64,000 nucleotides of DNA from JABCYV01 sp035512155 (GCA_035512155.1 DATKEN010000123.1:74042-138041); one strand, 5' to 3'; shown: positions 1 through 9,167, numbered from the stretch's first letter. Numbers and translations are program-made. The notes: generated from the letters alone by a model not told the origin.

Positions 1-714
1 GACGATTCTTTCGGGGCCGCGCAGGCTTCTCTCGCAATTTCGCTGGCAGCGTTTGATTGGGATTTTCGCGCAGCGGACCAGCGTTATCAGCAAGCAATTG
101 ATCTTGATCCTACTTATGCGACGGCTCACCACTGGTACGCTCTGCATTTGTGTGATCTACGGAAGTTCGAGGACGCCGTCGTTGAGATGCAAAAAGCTCA
201 TAAACTTGATCCTGTGTCGCTAGTGATCGGCACTGACCTAGCACACGCGTTTATGATGGCAGGTTCCCATATTCGGGCGCTTGCGCAATGTAGGAACGTC
301 CTCGAGATTGATCCCACATTTGGTGCAGCGCATTTTCAATTGGGCGAGGTGTACCTGAAGATTCAGGAATATCGCCAAGCGGAGGAAGAATTCCGGCTCG
401 CCATTAAGTTCTCAGACGGCAGCACGAAATGTGTGTCCAGTCTTGCGCATGTGTTCGGCATAATAGGCAAAAAACAACAAGCGAGAAGAATATTGCGAGA
501 TCTTGAGAGTCGATCGCAACATCGGTTCCTGCACTGTGCCAGTATTGCGTCGATTTATACCGGGCTCGGTGAAGATGGTGAAGCGCTGGCCTGGCTTGGC
601 AAGGCCTGCGACCAGCAGTTTGATCCAGAAGTCCTCCAGTGGTCTATGTTCGATCAGCTTCGTTCGCAAGATGGATTCCGCGAGATCGCAAATCGGGTTG
701 GCCTTCCTTCGTGA
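1..714 (+). CDS. TPR-repeat protein, C-terminal part (5' end outside window)
   Basis: The frame is open from base 1 to a TGA at 712-714, so the gene begins before the window. The visible 237 residues are a run of tetratricopeptide repeats with the typical pattern (A.....L..DP....A/..LG..Y), for example around the repeated 'LDP' segments. TPRs are helical protein-protein interaction scaffolds. The final stretch (WLGKACDQ, then FDQLRSQDGFREI) matches the usual tail of acidobacterial proteins in which a winged-helix or protein-kinase domain precedes the TPRs. The N-terminal effector domain cannot be seen, so the full function is open. Family call is firm; domain architecture is inference. Confidence 0.8.
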   Translation, partial: DDSFGAAQASLAISLAAFDWDFRAADQRYQQAIDLDPTYATAHHWYALHLCDLRKFEDAVVEMQKAHKLDPVSLVIGTDLAHAFMMAGSHIRALAQCRNVLEIDPTFGAAHFQLGEVYLKIQEYRQAEEEFRLAIKFSDGSTKCVSSLAHVFGIIGKKQQARRILRDLESRSQHRFLHCASIASIYTGLGEDGEALAWLGKACDQQFDPEVLQWSMFDQLRSQDGFREIANRVGLPS

Positions 715-1049
715 CTTCGGTCGCTGATGGGACCGCACAGCTGCTTCTGCATTCTGCTGAAACGGTCCGGATCACCTTCCATCAGCACGTAGGCAGGCTC
801 AATGGAATCCCGAAAATCGTACGGAGACCTTCGTGGCCGGGTTGTCATCGCCTCCTTTGCTGCTTCATCTCATAGTCGAGCAGCAGCGACCGTAGCCGCC
901 TGCACGCGAAGCGAAGCATAATTAGGTACGTGTCTGGATGCCTTAGTGAAGAGTGACGGGCAACTCGGAAGGAACTCCGTCTTAAGTTAGCACTTATGCG
1001 GGTTAGGCTCCGGGTCTCACAGAAGGGCGGAGCCCCGTTCCTCAGGCGG
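715..1049. other. Gene-free stretch
   Basis: 335 bases between the TPR gene and the convergent RNase H gene. Short open frames here have no recognisable product and no ribosome binding site. No clear terminator hairpin with a T-run was found. Confidence 0.5.
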
Positions 1050-1538
1050 TCATTTCTTCAACCGCCGTCCCATGCCCTTGTCCATCGCAGCGTTGGCCAG
1101 GCGATCGGCTTCCTGATTGTCTTCCCGCAATGCGTGGCCGATGGAAAACCACTCAAGCTGTCTAATCAATTGCTTGGCGCGGCCGTGCAGCTCCTGCAAA
1201 GCGGCGTTCTTCACCTTGTAGATGCCCTTGATCTGCCGCACCAGCAGTTCCGAGTCACTGATGACCTTGAGCGCCTTGTATCCATGTTGGAGTGCGTATT
1301 CAAGCGCGGCAATCAGGCCTTGATACTCGGCGAAGTTGTTGGTCTGGTGTCCGAGGTACTCGCAGAGCGTCGCAACTTTCTTGCCTGACTCATCTTCAAG
1401 GACAACTCCATATCCTGCGGGGCCTGGGTTTCCGCGGGCGCCGCCGTCGCTGTGCGCTACCAGGTAATGCTCGGGTGTCTTAGCTTCGCGATCAAAGAGA
1501 TCTCTGGTTCCCCGGGCTGGGCGGGAGAAAGAAGGCAT
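1050..1538 (-). CDS. Ribonuclease HI family protein
   Basis: 162 residues with the RNase H fold. All four acidic catalytic positions are visible: D31 in HSDGGARGNPG, E71 in NNFAEYQGL, D95 in ISDSELLV and D145 in NQEADRLAN. RNase HI cuts the RNA strand of RNA-DNA hybrids, removing R-loops and replication primers. The first ~20 residues precede the fold and are not conserved, so the true start might be a little downstream; no strong Shine-Dalgarno was seen for the ATG at 1538. It sits 54 bases downstream of a phosphoesterase gene on the same strand. It belongs to the short 'RNase HI-like/reverse-transcriptase-like' group, so exact substrate preference is not certain. Confidence 0.9.
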   Translation of the reverse strand: MPSFSRPARGTRDLFDREAKTPEHYLVAHSDGGARGNPGPAGYGVVLEDESGKKVATLCEYLGHQTNNFAEYQGLIAALEYALQHGYKALKVISDSELLVRQIKGIYKVKNAALQELHGRAKQLIRQLEWFSIGHALREDNQEADRLANAAMDKGMGRRLKK

Positions 1539-1592
1539 GGACGAAAGTGTACAACGGAGGTCGGCAACCCTGCCGCGTAGCTACTCCACACA

Positions 1593-2348
1593 CTATCTTC
1601 CCGTCGCTAAGCGCGTAGCCAGCCGCTGCGGCAGATTTGCTGCCATGATCCGTTCCTGGGCTTGTTTCAAATTGTAGGGCACGCGGCAGAAGGTCACGAT
1701 GCGGGCATCGGAGTCATACAGCGCGAAGGCGGCTCGCCAATCGCCGTCGCGCGGCTGTCCCACCGACCCCGGGTTCACCATGTAGCGCACGCCATCTTTG
1801 ATTGGGTACTCTGTGGTTTCGCTCTGGCCGATCGTCCGGTACTCAGGACGAAAGGCATCGCTTGCCACATCATTGGTCGAGAAACTTCCCTGTAGATGAG
1901 TGTGCCCAAAAAATGTCAACGGCGTAGCTGACACCGTCAGCGGCTCAATCGCATCGCGCAGAGTTACTACATATTCGTCCTCGTCCACCGGCGAGCCGTG
2001 GACGAACTGCATGTCAGGCAAGTCGGCAATTTGGATGGGCCCGCGAGGCAAGGCCCGCAGCCATTCCAGATTCTTCTGGATGAGCTGATCCCGGGTCCAT
2101 AGCGCCGCCAATCCAGCGATGGGATTGAAATCCCTCAAATCCATAGCGCCACTGGCCGCTTTGTCATGATTACCGCGGACAAAAATGTTTCCCAGGCCTA
2201 GAGAACGCGCGATCACTTCGTTCGGGCTGGCGCCGTAGCCCACCATGTCACCCAGGTTGATGACGAGGTCGTGGGCCGGGGCGGCCGCAAGGCAGGCTTC
2301 CAGAGCTTCGAGGTTGCTGTGAATGTCGCTTAGAAGAAGAAGACGCAC
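1593..2348 (-). CDS. Metallophosphoesterase (calcineurin-like)
   Basis: 251 residues starting at a GTG (2348). Metal-binding motifs of the calcineurin-like superfamily are in order: D8-x-H10 (LSDIHSN), D34 (NLGDMVGYG), N60-H61-D62 (RGNHDK) and the C-terminal GHTH. The compact single-domain form resembles the YfcE/ApaH-like cytosolic phosphoesterases that act on small phosphodiesters or dinucleotides; no signal peptide is seen. The substrate cannot be told from sequence. The gene precedes the RNase H gene on the same strand and may be cotranscribed with it. Confidence 0.88.
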   Translation of the reverse strand: MRLLLLSDIHSNLEALEACLAAAPAHDLVINLGDMVGYGASPNEVIARSLGLGNIFVRGNHDKAASGAMDLRDFNPIAGLAALWTRDQLIQKNLEWLRALPRGPIQIADLPDMQFVHGSPVDEDEYVVTLRDAIEPLTVSATPLTFFGHTHLQGSFSTNDVASDAFRPEYRTIGQSETTEYPIKDGVRYMVNPGSVGQPRDGDWRAAFALYDSDARIVTFCRVPYNLKQAQERIMAANLPQRLATRLATGR

Positions 2349-2435
2349 GTATCACCGGACAAACTGGCGATTATAGACCCATGTGTGGATGTAGGCACGA
2401 ACCGGTGGTTGCCGGGTAGCGATGGGCCATTCCCC

Positions 2436-3449
2436 TTACAGAATTCGATTGACCACCGGGCACCTCGCCCAATGTCCGGGCATTACTTCCACGAGCGGCG
2501 GCAGTGCTTGCGCGCACTCTGGGATGCGAAAACTGCAGCGTGGTTCGAAGGGACATCCGGTGGGAACCGCGTGCAGTGGTGGCACTGTCCCTTCGATGGT
2601 TTCGAGGGGACGCGTGCGATCGGTCGTAAGCGTCGGCACTGCATTCAAAAGACCGCGTGTGTAGGGGTGGGCCGGCGCGTGAAAGATTTCTTGTTTCGAA
2701 CCCAATTCCGCCAGGCTACCGGCATACATCACTGCCACCCGGTCAGCGACTTGCGAAATCACGGCCAGATCATGCGAGATGAAAAGCATGGTGAGGCCAA
2801 ACTTGGAGCGCAGTTCGGCCAACAAGTCGAGAATTTGTGCCTGGATGGTAACGTCGAGCGCGGTGGTGGGCTCGTCTGCAATGAGCAACTGCGGACGGTT
2901 CACGATTGCCATGGCGATCATCACGCGCTGGCGCATTCCCCCCGAAAGCTGGTAGGGATAATCTCGAGCTCGGCGCTCAGCATCGGGGATTGCTACATCG
3001 TTCATCGCGGCCACAGCACGAGACCAGGCCTCCTGCCGCGAAATCTTGCTATGCGCGAGAACTGCCTCTGCGACTTGGTCACCCACCTTCATCACCGGAT
3101 TCAGCGCCGTCATCGGTTCCTGGAAGATCATGGCGACTCGAGAACCCCGGAAAGGGCGCATTTCTTCGTCCGCAAGTTTTAAAAGATCGTGCTCTGAATT
3201 CCCATTATTCGACAGGAGAATTTCTCCGGTGGCTCGCGCCTGTGGCGGAAGAAGCCGCATCACGGCGAGGGAAGTGACGGACTTGCCTGACCCCGATTCG
3301 CCGACCAGCCCGAGAACTTCGCCTGAGCTGATGGTAAAGCTTAGGTCCCGGACGGCCGTTAGCTTCCGGACGAGCGAGCCGCCCGTATCCACTCGATCCT
3401 GGGTGGGAAATTGAACAGACAGATTCCGCACTTTGAGGAGTGCTGACAC
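2436..3449 (-). CDS. Oligopeptide/dipeptide-type ABC transporter ATP-binding protein (OppD/DppD-like)
   Basis: 337 residues from the GTG at 3449. The open frame extends further upstream but that part overlaps the neighbouring SPFH gene and is arginine-rich nonsense, so the start was placed at the GTG whose product begins SALLKVRNLSVQFP. Motifs: Walker A GESGSGKS, signature LSGGMRQR, Walker B LLIADEPTTALD, H-loop ISHD, and the oligopeptide-family C-terminal cysteine segment (CPFEPRCSF...HWARC). It would power uptake of peptides or similar solutes with two permeases and a binding protein, none of which are in the window, so it is an orphan ATPase here. Confidence 0.88.
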   Translation of the reverse strand: MSALLKVRNLSVQFPTQDRVDTGGSLVRKLTAVRDLSFTISSGEVLGLVGESGSGKSVTSLAVMRLLPPQARATGEILLSNNGNSEHDLLKLADEEMRPFRGSRVAMIFQEPMTALNPVMKVGDQVAEAVLAHSKISRQEAWSRAVAAMNDVAIPDAERRARDYPYQLSGGMRQRVMIAMAIVNRPQLLIADEPTTALDVTIQAQILDLLAELRSKFGLTMLFISHDLAVISQVADRVAVMYAGSLAELGSKQEIFHAPAHPYTRGLLNAVPTLTTDRTRPLETIEGTVPPLHAVPTGCPFEPRCSFRIPECAQALPPLVEVMPGHWARCPVVNRIL

Positions 3450-3544
3450 ACAGTCATGGTAGCAGCGACTATCCCGGCTCGTTGTAAGGTGTTGGTCCGG
3501 ACCAATTTGAGACCCTGAAACTCGAGACCTCCGACCTGTGCGCT

Positions 3545-4387
3545 CTATTGTCCCAAGATCAGCGGTAGGCCATTCTTGTTGTTGCCGATGACGACCACTT
3601 TTGCATTCCCGCTCTTGGCGAGACTCTCTGTGGCCTCGATACCTTTCCATTCCAGTAACTGCGGACTGATCCCCTGGGCCACGATCTGCTGAAAGTCGCG
3701 GATACCCGCCGCTTCAATCCGCTTGCGCTGTGCCTCCTGGGTTTCTTTCTGTAGACGGAAGCTCATGGCGAGAGCTTCTTGTTCGGCTTGCTGTTTGGAC
3801 TCGATGGAAGCCTTCAGAGTAGCGGGCAGTTGGATGTCTCGCAATAAGACATTTTCGACCACAATGCCACGGGGTACAAGTTGGGTGACCAATTGATCCT
3901 GCACCTGCTTGGCCACCATCTCGCGTTCACCCGTATAAAGAGCATTCGCCGAGTGCGATGCCGTGGCCTCGCGGATCGCGGCGCGCAGCATGGGTTCTAT
4001 GACCACAGTCTCGTAATTAGCGCCGGTTTTCTGGAAGACTTCAGCGGCCTTATCCGGGTTGAGCTGGTAGATGAGTGAAGTATCCAGGTTCATCATCAGG
4101 CCCTCGCTGGATGGAACATTGGCCGATTCCTTGATGGTCTGGGTCTGAATGGAAAGTTCGTTGTTGGTCTTAAGCGGATTGATGAGATGAATGCCTTCAG
4201 GCAGCATTTCTCCGGTCACGCGTCCGAACAGCGTTAGTACCCCCACGTGACCAGTGCCCACCTTGGTAATGGAAGCAAATATGAGAATCACCAGCAGAAA
4301 CGCTGCCGCCCCGATGCCGACCAGACGGAACAGCGAGCTTGGATTCGCGTCAATCACCCTGGGGCGGCCTTCATTGAATATCGTCAT
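3545..4387 (-). CDS. Prohibitin-like SPFH/Band 7 membrane protein
   Basis: 280 residues. An N-terminal membrane helix (about residues 22-42, rich in L/V/I/F) is followed by a prohibitin-type SPFH domain (GHVGVLTLFGRV...LPEGIHLINPL) and a long charged coiled-coil (about 195-245). Prohibitin-like proteins form ring-shaped membrane scaffolds that influence membrane proteases and lipid domains. A membrane protease partner (FtsH, NfeD) is not adjacent. The ATG at 4387 is preceded by a GGGGGAGA-type purine run (complement of tctccccc), a plausible Shine-Dalgarno. Confidence 0.88.
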   Translation of the reverse strand: MTIFNEGRPRVIDANPSSLFRLVGIGAAAFLLVILIFASITKVGTGHVGVLTLFGRVTGEMLPEGIHLINPLKTNNELSIQTQTIKESANVPSSEGLMMNLDTSLIYQLNPDKAAEVFQKTGANYETVVIEPMLRAAIREATASHSANALYTGEREMVAKQVQDQLVTQLVPRGIVVENVLLRDIQLPATLKASIESKQQAEQEALAMSFRLQKETQEAQRKRIEAAGIRDFQQIVAQGISPQLLEWKGIEATESLAKSGNAKVVVIGNNKNGLPLILGQ

Positions 4388-4586
4388 AGATTTTCTCCCC
4401 CAAGGCGATTGTAGTGGGCGGGGAAGGGCACGATAAGTGACTTGGAAAGGACACTGACTCCAGTACCTCGCCGGCCTGTGAACATTTCTTCACATTGACC
4501 GAGCGCTCTCGACGCGGTACTTTCGTCAAACTGCGCCCACCACAATCTTTCCCGGCGCTTAGCTCGACGCCATCCAGGACTCGGTT

Positions 4587-6176
4587 ATGAAGCCATATGC
4601 CGCTTTCGAGAGTGGACGCACACGAATATGTTTGCCCGCTTTGATTGCAATCGGACTGCTCCTGGCACTGCTGTCGGCCTGCGGTTCCGGATCTTCCAGG
4701 GAAATGACGCCAGCTGCTCAGACCTGTGGTTCGGGGATGGTGCAGACCGTAGCTCCGTCCCAAGGACCACTCATTAAATTGAGTAGCGACACATGCACCA
4801 ACTCCAGCGGCCAGCACGACACCGAAGTGGAACCCAGCACGTTTGCCTTTGGTTCAACCATCGTGACCGCATTTCAGGTTGGCCGCATTTTTGGCGGAGG
4901 TGGAGGAGACATCGGCTTCGCTACATCCACCGACGCCGGCGCCACTTGGAGCAGCGGAGTTCTTCCCGGCATCACCATCTTCCAGGGTGGCAGCAGCTTC
5001 ACTGCCGCCAGTGACGCCTCGGTCGCATATGACGCCGCCCATACTATGTGGCTGATCTCCTCGCTGGCTATAGGACCCACTACCCAGGTGCTAGTTAGCC
5101 GGTCTCCGGATGGCATCAACTGGGGACATCCCATCGCTGTCACCACTACCGGTAATCCGGACAAGAACTGGATTGTCTGTGATAACACTGCCAGCAGCCC
5201 GTTCTACGGTAACTGTTACGTGGAGTGGGACGATCCATCGAGCCAAGCCTTGATTGAGATGAATACCTCCACTGACGGAGGACTCACCTGGGGACCTGCA
5301 CTGAATACCGCCGATCGGGCGCACGGAGTCGGAGGGCAGCCGCTTGTCCAGCCCAACGGGACGGTCATCGTCCCCATCGAGGGTTTGACGGGGCCGATGC
5401 TTTCTTTTATCTCCACCAACGGTGGCACCAGCTGGAACAGTACCCTGCCGATCGTGAAGATGATTACCGATCATGCCGAGGCTGGCAACTTGCGTCGTAC
5501 CGGCCCTCTGCCCTCTGCGGCAATCGACAGCGCGGGGAACGTGTACGTCGTCTGGGGCGATTGCAGCTTCCGCACCGGATGCCCCTCCAATGACCTTGTG
5601 CTGAGTACCTCCAATAACGGCACGACTTGGGCTACTCCGGCCAGAATCCCGATCGATCCCATCAGCAGCACCGTCGATCACTTCATTCCCGGGCTGGGGA
5701 TCGATCCGGCCACCTCTGGCCCCACCGCGCACCTCACGCTCACCTACTACTACTATCCAGTTTCCAATTGCGGGACGGTCTGCAATATGGATGTCGGCTT
5801 TGTTTCCTCGCAGGATGGCGGTGGGACCTGGACCGCCCCTGTTCAACTGGCTGGACCGATGAGCACCAGTTGGCTGCCCAATACGTTTTCTGGGCTGATG
5901 GTCGGTGACTACCTCTCGACCACCTACGTCAACGGTCAGGCCTTTGGCGTATTTGCCGTGGCCAACGCTCCGTCTGGCGGAGTGTTTGACGAGGCGATAT
6001 ACACCACGACCAGCCCTCTGGTAGCGGCTGCCGACAGCGCATACTTCAGTTCAAAGGGCGAGAAGCCAGTGCCTCACGCCAAATCCGACCACGGACCGAG
6101 AAAGTTTTATGACGAAGACGGCGAGTTCCCCATCCCGCCTCCGAAGAAGAACTTGAAGCGGTCGGCCAAGAGATAG
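4587..6176 (+). CDS. Secreted lipoprotein with Asp-box (sialidase/BNR-like) repeats
   Basis: 529 residues. An N-terminal hydrophobic segment ends in a lipobox (LLSAC, Cys32), marking export and lipid attachment. At least five Asp-box motifs (S-x-D-x-G-x-T-W) are readable: STDAGATW, SPDGINWG, STDGGLTWG, STNGGTSWN, SNNGTTWA and SQDGGGTW, the hallmark of six-bladed sialidase/BNR beta-propellers. The catalytic arginine triad of true sialidases cannot be confirmed by eye, so it may be a binding propeller and not an enzyme. The C-terminal tail is lysine/proline-rich. It stands alone, divergent from the SPFH gene. Confidence 0.82.
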   Translation: MKPYAAFESGRTRICLPALIAIGLLLALLSACGSGSSREMTPAAQTCGSGMVQTVAPSQGPLIKLSSDTCTNSSGQHDTEVEPSTFAFGSTIVTAFQVGRIFGGGGGDIGFATSTDAGATWSSGVLPGITIFQGGSSFTAASDASVAYDAAHTMWLISSLAIGPTTQVLVSRSPDGINWGHPIAVTTTGNPDKNWIVCDNTASSPFYGNCYVEWDDPSSQALIEMNTSTDGGLTWGPALNTADRAHGVGGQPLVQPNGTVIVPIEGLTGPMLSFISTNGGTSWNSTLPIVKMITDHAEAGNLRRTGPLPSAAIDSAGNVYVVWGDCSFRTGCPSNDLVLSTSNNGTTWATPARIPIDPISSTVDHFIPGLGIDPATSGPTAHLTLTYYYYPVSNCGTVCNMDVGFVSSQDGGGTWTAPVQLAGPMSTSWLPNTFSGLMVGDYLSTTYVNGQAFGVFAVANAPSGGVFDEAIYTTTSPLVAAADSAYFSSKGEKPVPHAKSDHGPRKFYDEDGEFPIPPPKKNLKRSAKR

Positions 6177-7097
6177 TGTTCTTGTGGAATCCGCTCCTCT
6201 CGCGGGTTACGCTTCATTTTCCACATTGACGAATTGTGGTTCCGGCTCCTACCGAACCTTCAAGACAAGCGAAATCCGCTCACAAAGCGGACTTGCAGCG
6301 GTCCTCGATGAAGAACCTGCACCAAATCTGGTCAGATGCTTGTGGAGAGGCTGCACTCGATTGCAGGCAAAGCACATAGAGTTTCGTGTTTTTCATTGAC
6401 TCCAAAAATTGAAGGAGTACAAAGGTAATCGTTCTTTGACACGTTCCAAGTTTACCCAGTTGGTGCAGCGTCCGGGACTCGAGCGTGGTCACTCGGAAAC
6501 ATCGCAAGATGAGGCCGGGAGGGCCAGTAAGGGTCTATAGCAAAGCGCTGGTTGAGGCGAACACGAACATCATGTCAAAGGCAAGATAGAGTCCCGAGGC
6601 GTTGAACAGGTTTTTCCGGTTGGCGGTAAGCCCGGAGCCCAAGCAAAGATCGCTCCAGCGTCCTGCAAGGGAAGCAGCGAGGTCAGGTCGGCAAGGGTCT
6701 AACGCGAGCTACTGGCCGAGACGAATGAGTTCAACATCACCTTGGGACTCTTAATTTTTTGCTGCAAGTTTCCTCTCTGGCCGAAGGAATCGCGGCGACC
6801 CCCAAAGTGGCGAGACTCCCAAAGCTTCCGCGCTTGGACTTTGTCCCCAGCCCAAACCAGTATCGCACGGCCACCAACGGCAACGGCCACAAGACTCGGC
6901 CAACCAAAACTGCCTTGAGAGTCGATTTGTCGCCGCGGCTGGAGTTATTGTTGTCGCTCGACTGCGCGACCGATGACCTCGTAGACCCTGAGTTCGAAGG
7001 ATAAGAACTCAGGCGCTAACCTGGAGCAGCGGTCTGCTACTCATCGCATCGCAGGATCCCGCGATGTTCCTTCAAGCCTCGCCGCACTACTTTGCCG
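6177..7097. other. 900-base gene-poor stretch with a possible decayed reading frame
   Basis: No convincing gene. On the minus strand, a frame ending in TAG at 6535-6537 reads a protein-like tail (LFNASGLYLAFDMMFVF) for about 50 codons from roughly 6690, and the adjoining minus frame 6699-6890 continues upstream in another phase. This could be the remains of a small membrane-protein gene, but no start with a Shine-Dalgarno was found. The stretch separates core genes from the AT-rich TIR/PIN islet and may be an old insertion scar. Low confidence. Confidence 0.3.
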
Positions 7098-7961
7098 CTA
7101 CGTTGTTCCTTTCTCTGTTAGCTGCTTTGCGCGTGCGGGAACGCCGAAGGATTCTCGAATCTGGCGATTGCTTTCCACGGCAGACCTAAGCCTTTCTAGG
7201 AGCTGTTCATCCCAGTACCTCACGTCTTCCAAAAGAGCGATGTTGTCCTTCGCACGCTTGAAGCTATCGGACTGCTCAAAGCGATACACTAGCGCTTCAG
7301 CGATTCTCTTCTGGGTCTGTTTGTGATCGCGTAGCAACTCGTAGAGCTCTAGCATGAGGTCATCGGCGGATTTGCCTCGACCCTGCAGGGCTTGATGCTT
7401 CGCGATGAACCCGTACGGCTCCTCACCGAGTCGTACGGCAATGACGAGCAATCCCCGTCCCATCGCAAAGCCGATTTCCTGGTCCGTCCACTTGCTAGCG
7501 TGAAATCCCTCTGCCAAGAGTGCAACAAAGGCATCGGCCGTGTTAAGCGCTAGTTCGATCTCGTCTTGCCACTCTCTTGTCGGTTCGATATCCCTGTGAG
7601 CGACAAAGGCGGATATATGGAAGTTGGCAAGCCCGTCCTGCAAGGATGTGGCGAAGTCCTTGCGTTCCGCGAGATGGCCGATAAACAAGCGAAAGTGCCC
7701 TTGCTTCCAAAAGGAAGCCTCGATCATGGAGGCTCGAGGTGAAGTTTCTATACCGACATGAGAGGCAAGACTGAGGAGTTGCTCGTTGGACGCTTCTGTG
7801 ATCATCTCGATGATATAGCTGGGCTTATCGTTCGAGGGCCAGCTCGGCGACCAACGGAGACCGAACTGTTTCAATGTCAGGTCTATGACCGGCCACGTTT
7901 CGGCACTGAGGAGGGGGCCAATTTGGGTGATCGGTCTCACTCTTTCGGAAGGCGTTAACAT
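7098..7961 (-). CDS. TIR-domain protein, putative NAD+-consuming defence effector
   Basis: 287 residues, ATG at 7961 with a GGGGGG-type Shine-Dalgarno just upstream. Residues about 90-195 form a TIR domain: FRLFIGHLAERKDF (strand A and box 1), SAFVAHRDIEPTREWQDEI, ADAFVALLAEGFHASKWTDQEIGFAMGR. The glutamate in WTDQEIG (E162) sits where the catalytic Glu of NAD+-hydrolysing bacterial TIRs lies. Residues about 20-72 are a small helical domain of the type often found N-terminal to such effectors; the tail from about 200 is helical. Known bacterial TIR proteins kill infected cells by depleting NAD+ or make cyclic-ADP-ribose signals. It lies 100 bases downstream of a PIN/HTH toxin-antitoxin pair on the same strand, and the whole islet is more AT-rich than its neighbours. 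No partner receptor (STING, SIR2, Thoeris ThsA) is present. Confidence 0.85.
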   Translation of the reverse strand: MLTPSERVRPITQIGPLLSAETWPVIDLTLKQFGLRWSPSWPSNDKPSYIIEMITEASNEQLLSLASHVGIETSPRASMIEASFWKQGHFRLFIGHLAERKDFATSLQDGLANFHISAFVAHRDIEPTREWQDEIELALNTADAFVALLAEGFHASKWTDQEIGFAMGRGLLVIAVRLGEEPYGFIAKHQALQGRGKSADDLMLELYELLRDHKQTQKRIAEALVYRFEQSDSFKRAKDNIALLEDVRYWDEQLLERLRSAVESNRQIRESFGVPARAKQLTEKGTT

Positions 7962-8061
7962 GGCTTACCCCCCTTGTTGCGCTACAGCGGTATATTCCTT
8001 GATTCTTGGTAGGCAGTAGCGGTGGAAATGGCTATTAGCCCCTCCGGACATTCGAGATTGA

Positions 8062-8631
8062 TCACATCGCATGTTCCCCCACAAACTCGCAGAACTTGGG
8101 CGCGGAATTTTTCAAGCTTGCAACTATGAAGGCTCTGTCCTGGGAGATACCGGCTCCTTGGTCGTCCAGTTTGTCCAGAACAAGCTGGGGACAGAGATGG
8201 TACTGATGGATCAGGAAATCGTCCGCTGTCTGACAAAGCACGCCGTATTTCTCAAGACAATCTTTTGGGAAATGCTTCGTGTTTTGCGTGACGATTGTGT
8301 TTGCACGCGCCATAATTGCGGCTGCCAGCACATGCCTGTCGTCTTTGTCGGGAATACATTCTACCGCTCTTAGGAGCTCTGACGGCACGGGGACCAGTGC
8401 CTCTGGGAATGCCTCGTTCATCTGTTGTCGCCTCCGAGCTACCTCTTCAGAAGATCGATGAAGCTTCGTTTTTAGGGCCTTGGCCATTTCCGCCAATATC
8501 CGCTCGCTCCACAAGGGACGATACATGGCAGGTTCCTCGGCCAGCCGCAACAAGAGATCGCAGAGCGCCATTGGTACAAGGACACAGGCATCCAACACGG
8601 CGGAATATTCATTTTCCTGTGTGAAAATCAT
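8062..8631 (-). CDS. PIN-domain toxin (VapC-like ribonuclease)
   Basis: 189 residues. PIN-domain acidic residues are visible: D14 in AVLDACVLVP, E48 in ILAEMAKAL, the D95-D98 cluster in PDKDDRH, followed by the TQNTKHF segment. PIN toxins cleave RNA and stop translation. The start ATG (8631) lies inside the end of the upstream antitoxin gene, a 23-base overlap typical of coupled toxin-antitoxin translation. The protein has a C-terminal extension of about 45 residues after the PIN core, longer than classical VapC (about 130-140 residues). Confidence 0.87.
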   Translation of the reverse strand: MIFTQENEYSAVLDACVLVPMALCDLLLRLAEEPAMYRPLWSERILAEMAKALKTKLHRSSEEVARRRQQMNEAFPEALVPVPSELLRAVECIPDKDDRHVLAAAIMARANTIVTQNTKHFPKDCLEKYGVLCQTADDFLIHQYHLCPQLVLDKLDDQGAGISQDRAFIVASLKNSAPKFCEFVGEHAM

Positions 8632-9073
8632 CTGGGATCTTGTCGTAGTCCCCTTTTGCGAATTCGTGCTTAGCCAAATCGTCCAGAGTTTTTCGACGGG
8701 AAATGTCGCGCTTTGCCTTGTAAGCGATTACATCCCGCACATAGAGGCGGCGATGGGTACCTACCATATGGAAGGGGATTTCTCCTTTCTCCAGCAACTG
8801 AATGAGGAACTGCCTGGACATCCCAAGAATCTTGCTGGCTTCAACAGTGGTGAGTTCGTGCTTGTTCTGCAAGATAGTGACGGAATGGCCAGCTCGCAGA
8901 TCAGCTAGTAACCGAAGCAAGAACGAATAGAGGTTATTTGGCAGAATCTCGGTCTTACCATCTGGGCCAATGAGCTTCGCCTCCGCCTCGCGAAGCTTTG
9001 CGTAAATGTCGATAATCTCCTTTTGCTCCTTCGGAGAAATATCAACGGCCGAGGCCTCGCTGTTTTGCGTCAT
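8609..9073 (-). CDS. Excisionase-type HTH protein, likely antitoxin of the PIN toxin
   Basis: 154 residues from the ATG at 9073, chosen because a GGGAGG Shine-Dalgarno lies 6 bases upstream; the frame is open a further 20 codons without such a site. The central-to-C-terminal part (LTTVEASKILGMSRQFL...GEIPFHMVGTHRRLY) is a MerR/excisionase-like winged HTH, and the C-terminal lysine/aspartate-rich tail would wrap the toxin. This architecture is well known as antitoxin to PIN toxins of this class. It probably represses its own promoter through the inverted repeats just upstream. Confidence 0.85.
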   Translation of the reverse strand: MTQNSEASAVDISPKEQKEIIDIYAKLREAEAKLIGPDGKTEILPNNLYSFLLRLLADLRAGHSVTILQNKHELTTVEASKILGMSRQFLIQLLEKGEIPFHMVGTHRRLYVRDVIAYKAKRDISRRKTLDDLAKHEFAKGDYDKIPDDFHTGK

Positions 9074-9133
9074 ATGCGTCCTCCCGTACCGCGTATAGTG
9101 CCGCTCCAATCTATGGGGGAGTTTACAATACAA

Positions 9134-9167
9134 ACGCTACAAATACAACTATTTAGTTGCCTAGCGT
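9134..9167 (-). promoter_or_regulatory. Nested inverted repeats, candidate operator of the HTH-PIN-TIR islet
   Basis: An inner palindrome CAACTA-TT-TAGTTG (9146-9159) is flanked by an outer pair ACGCTA (9134-9139) / TAGCGT (9162-9167). They lie 60-95 bases upstream of the antitoxin start, where autoregulatory operators of such modules are expected. A further TAGCGT-TTAGTTAG copy follows at about 9199-9212. The role as operator is inference. Confidence 0.5.

Noticed and set aside
7098..7961. Thoeris system
   Set aside because: Only the TIR part is present; no ThsA-like SIR2/SLOG NADase or second TIR gene lies within the window.
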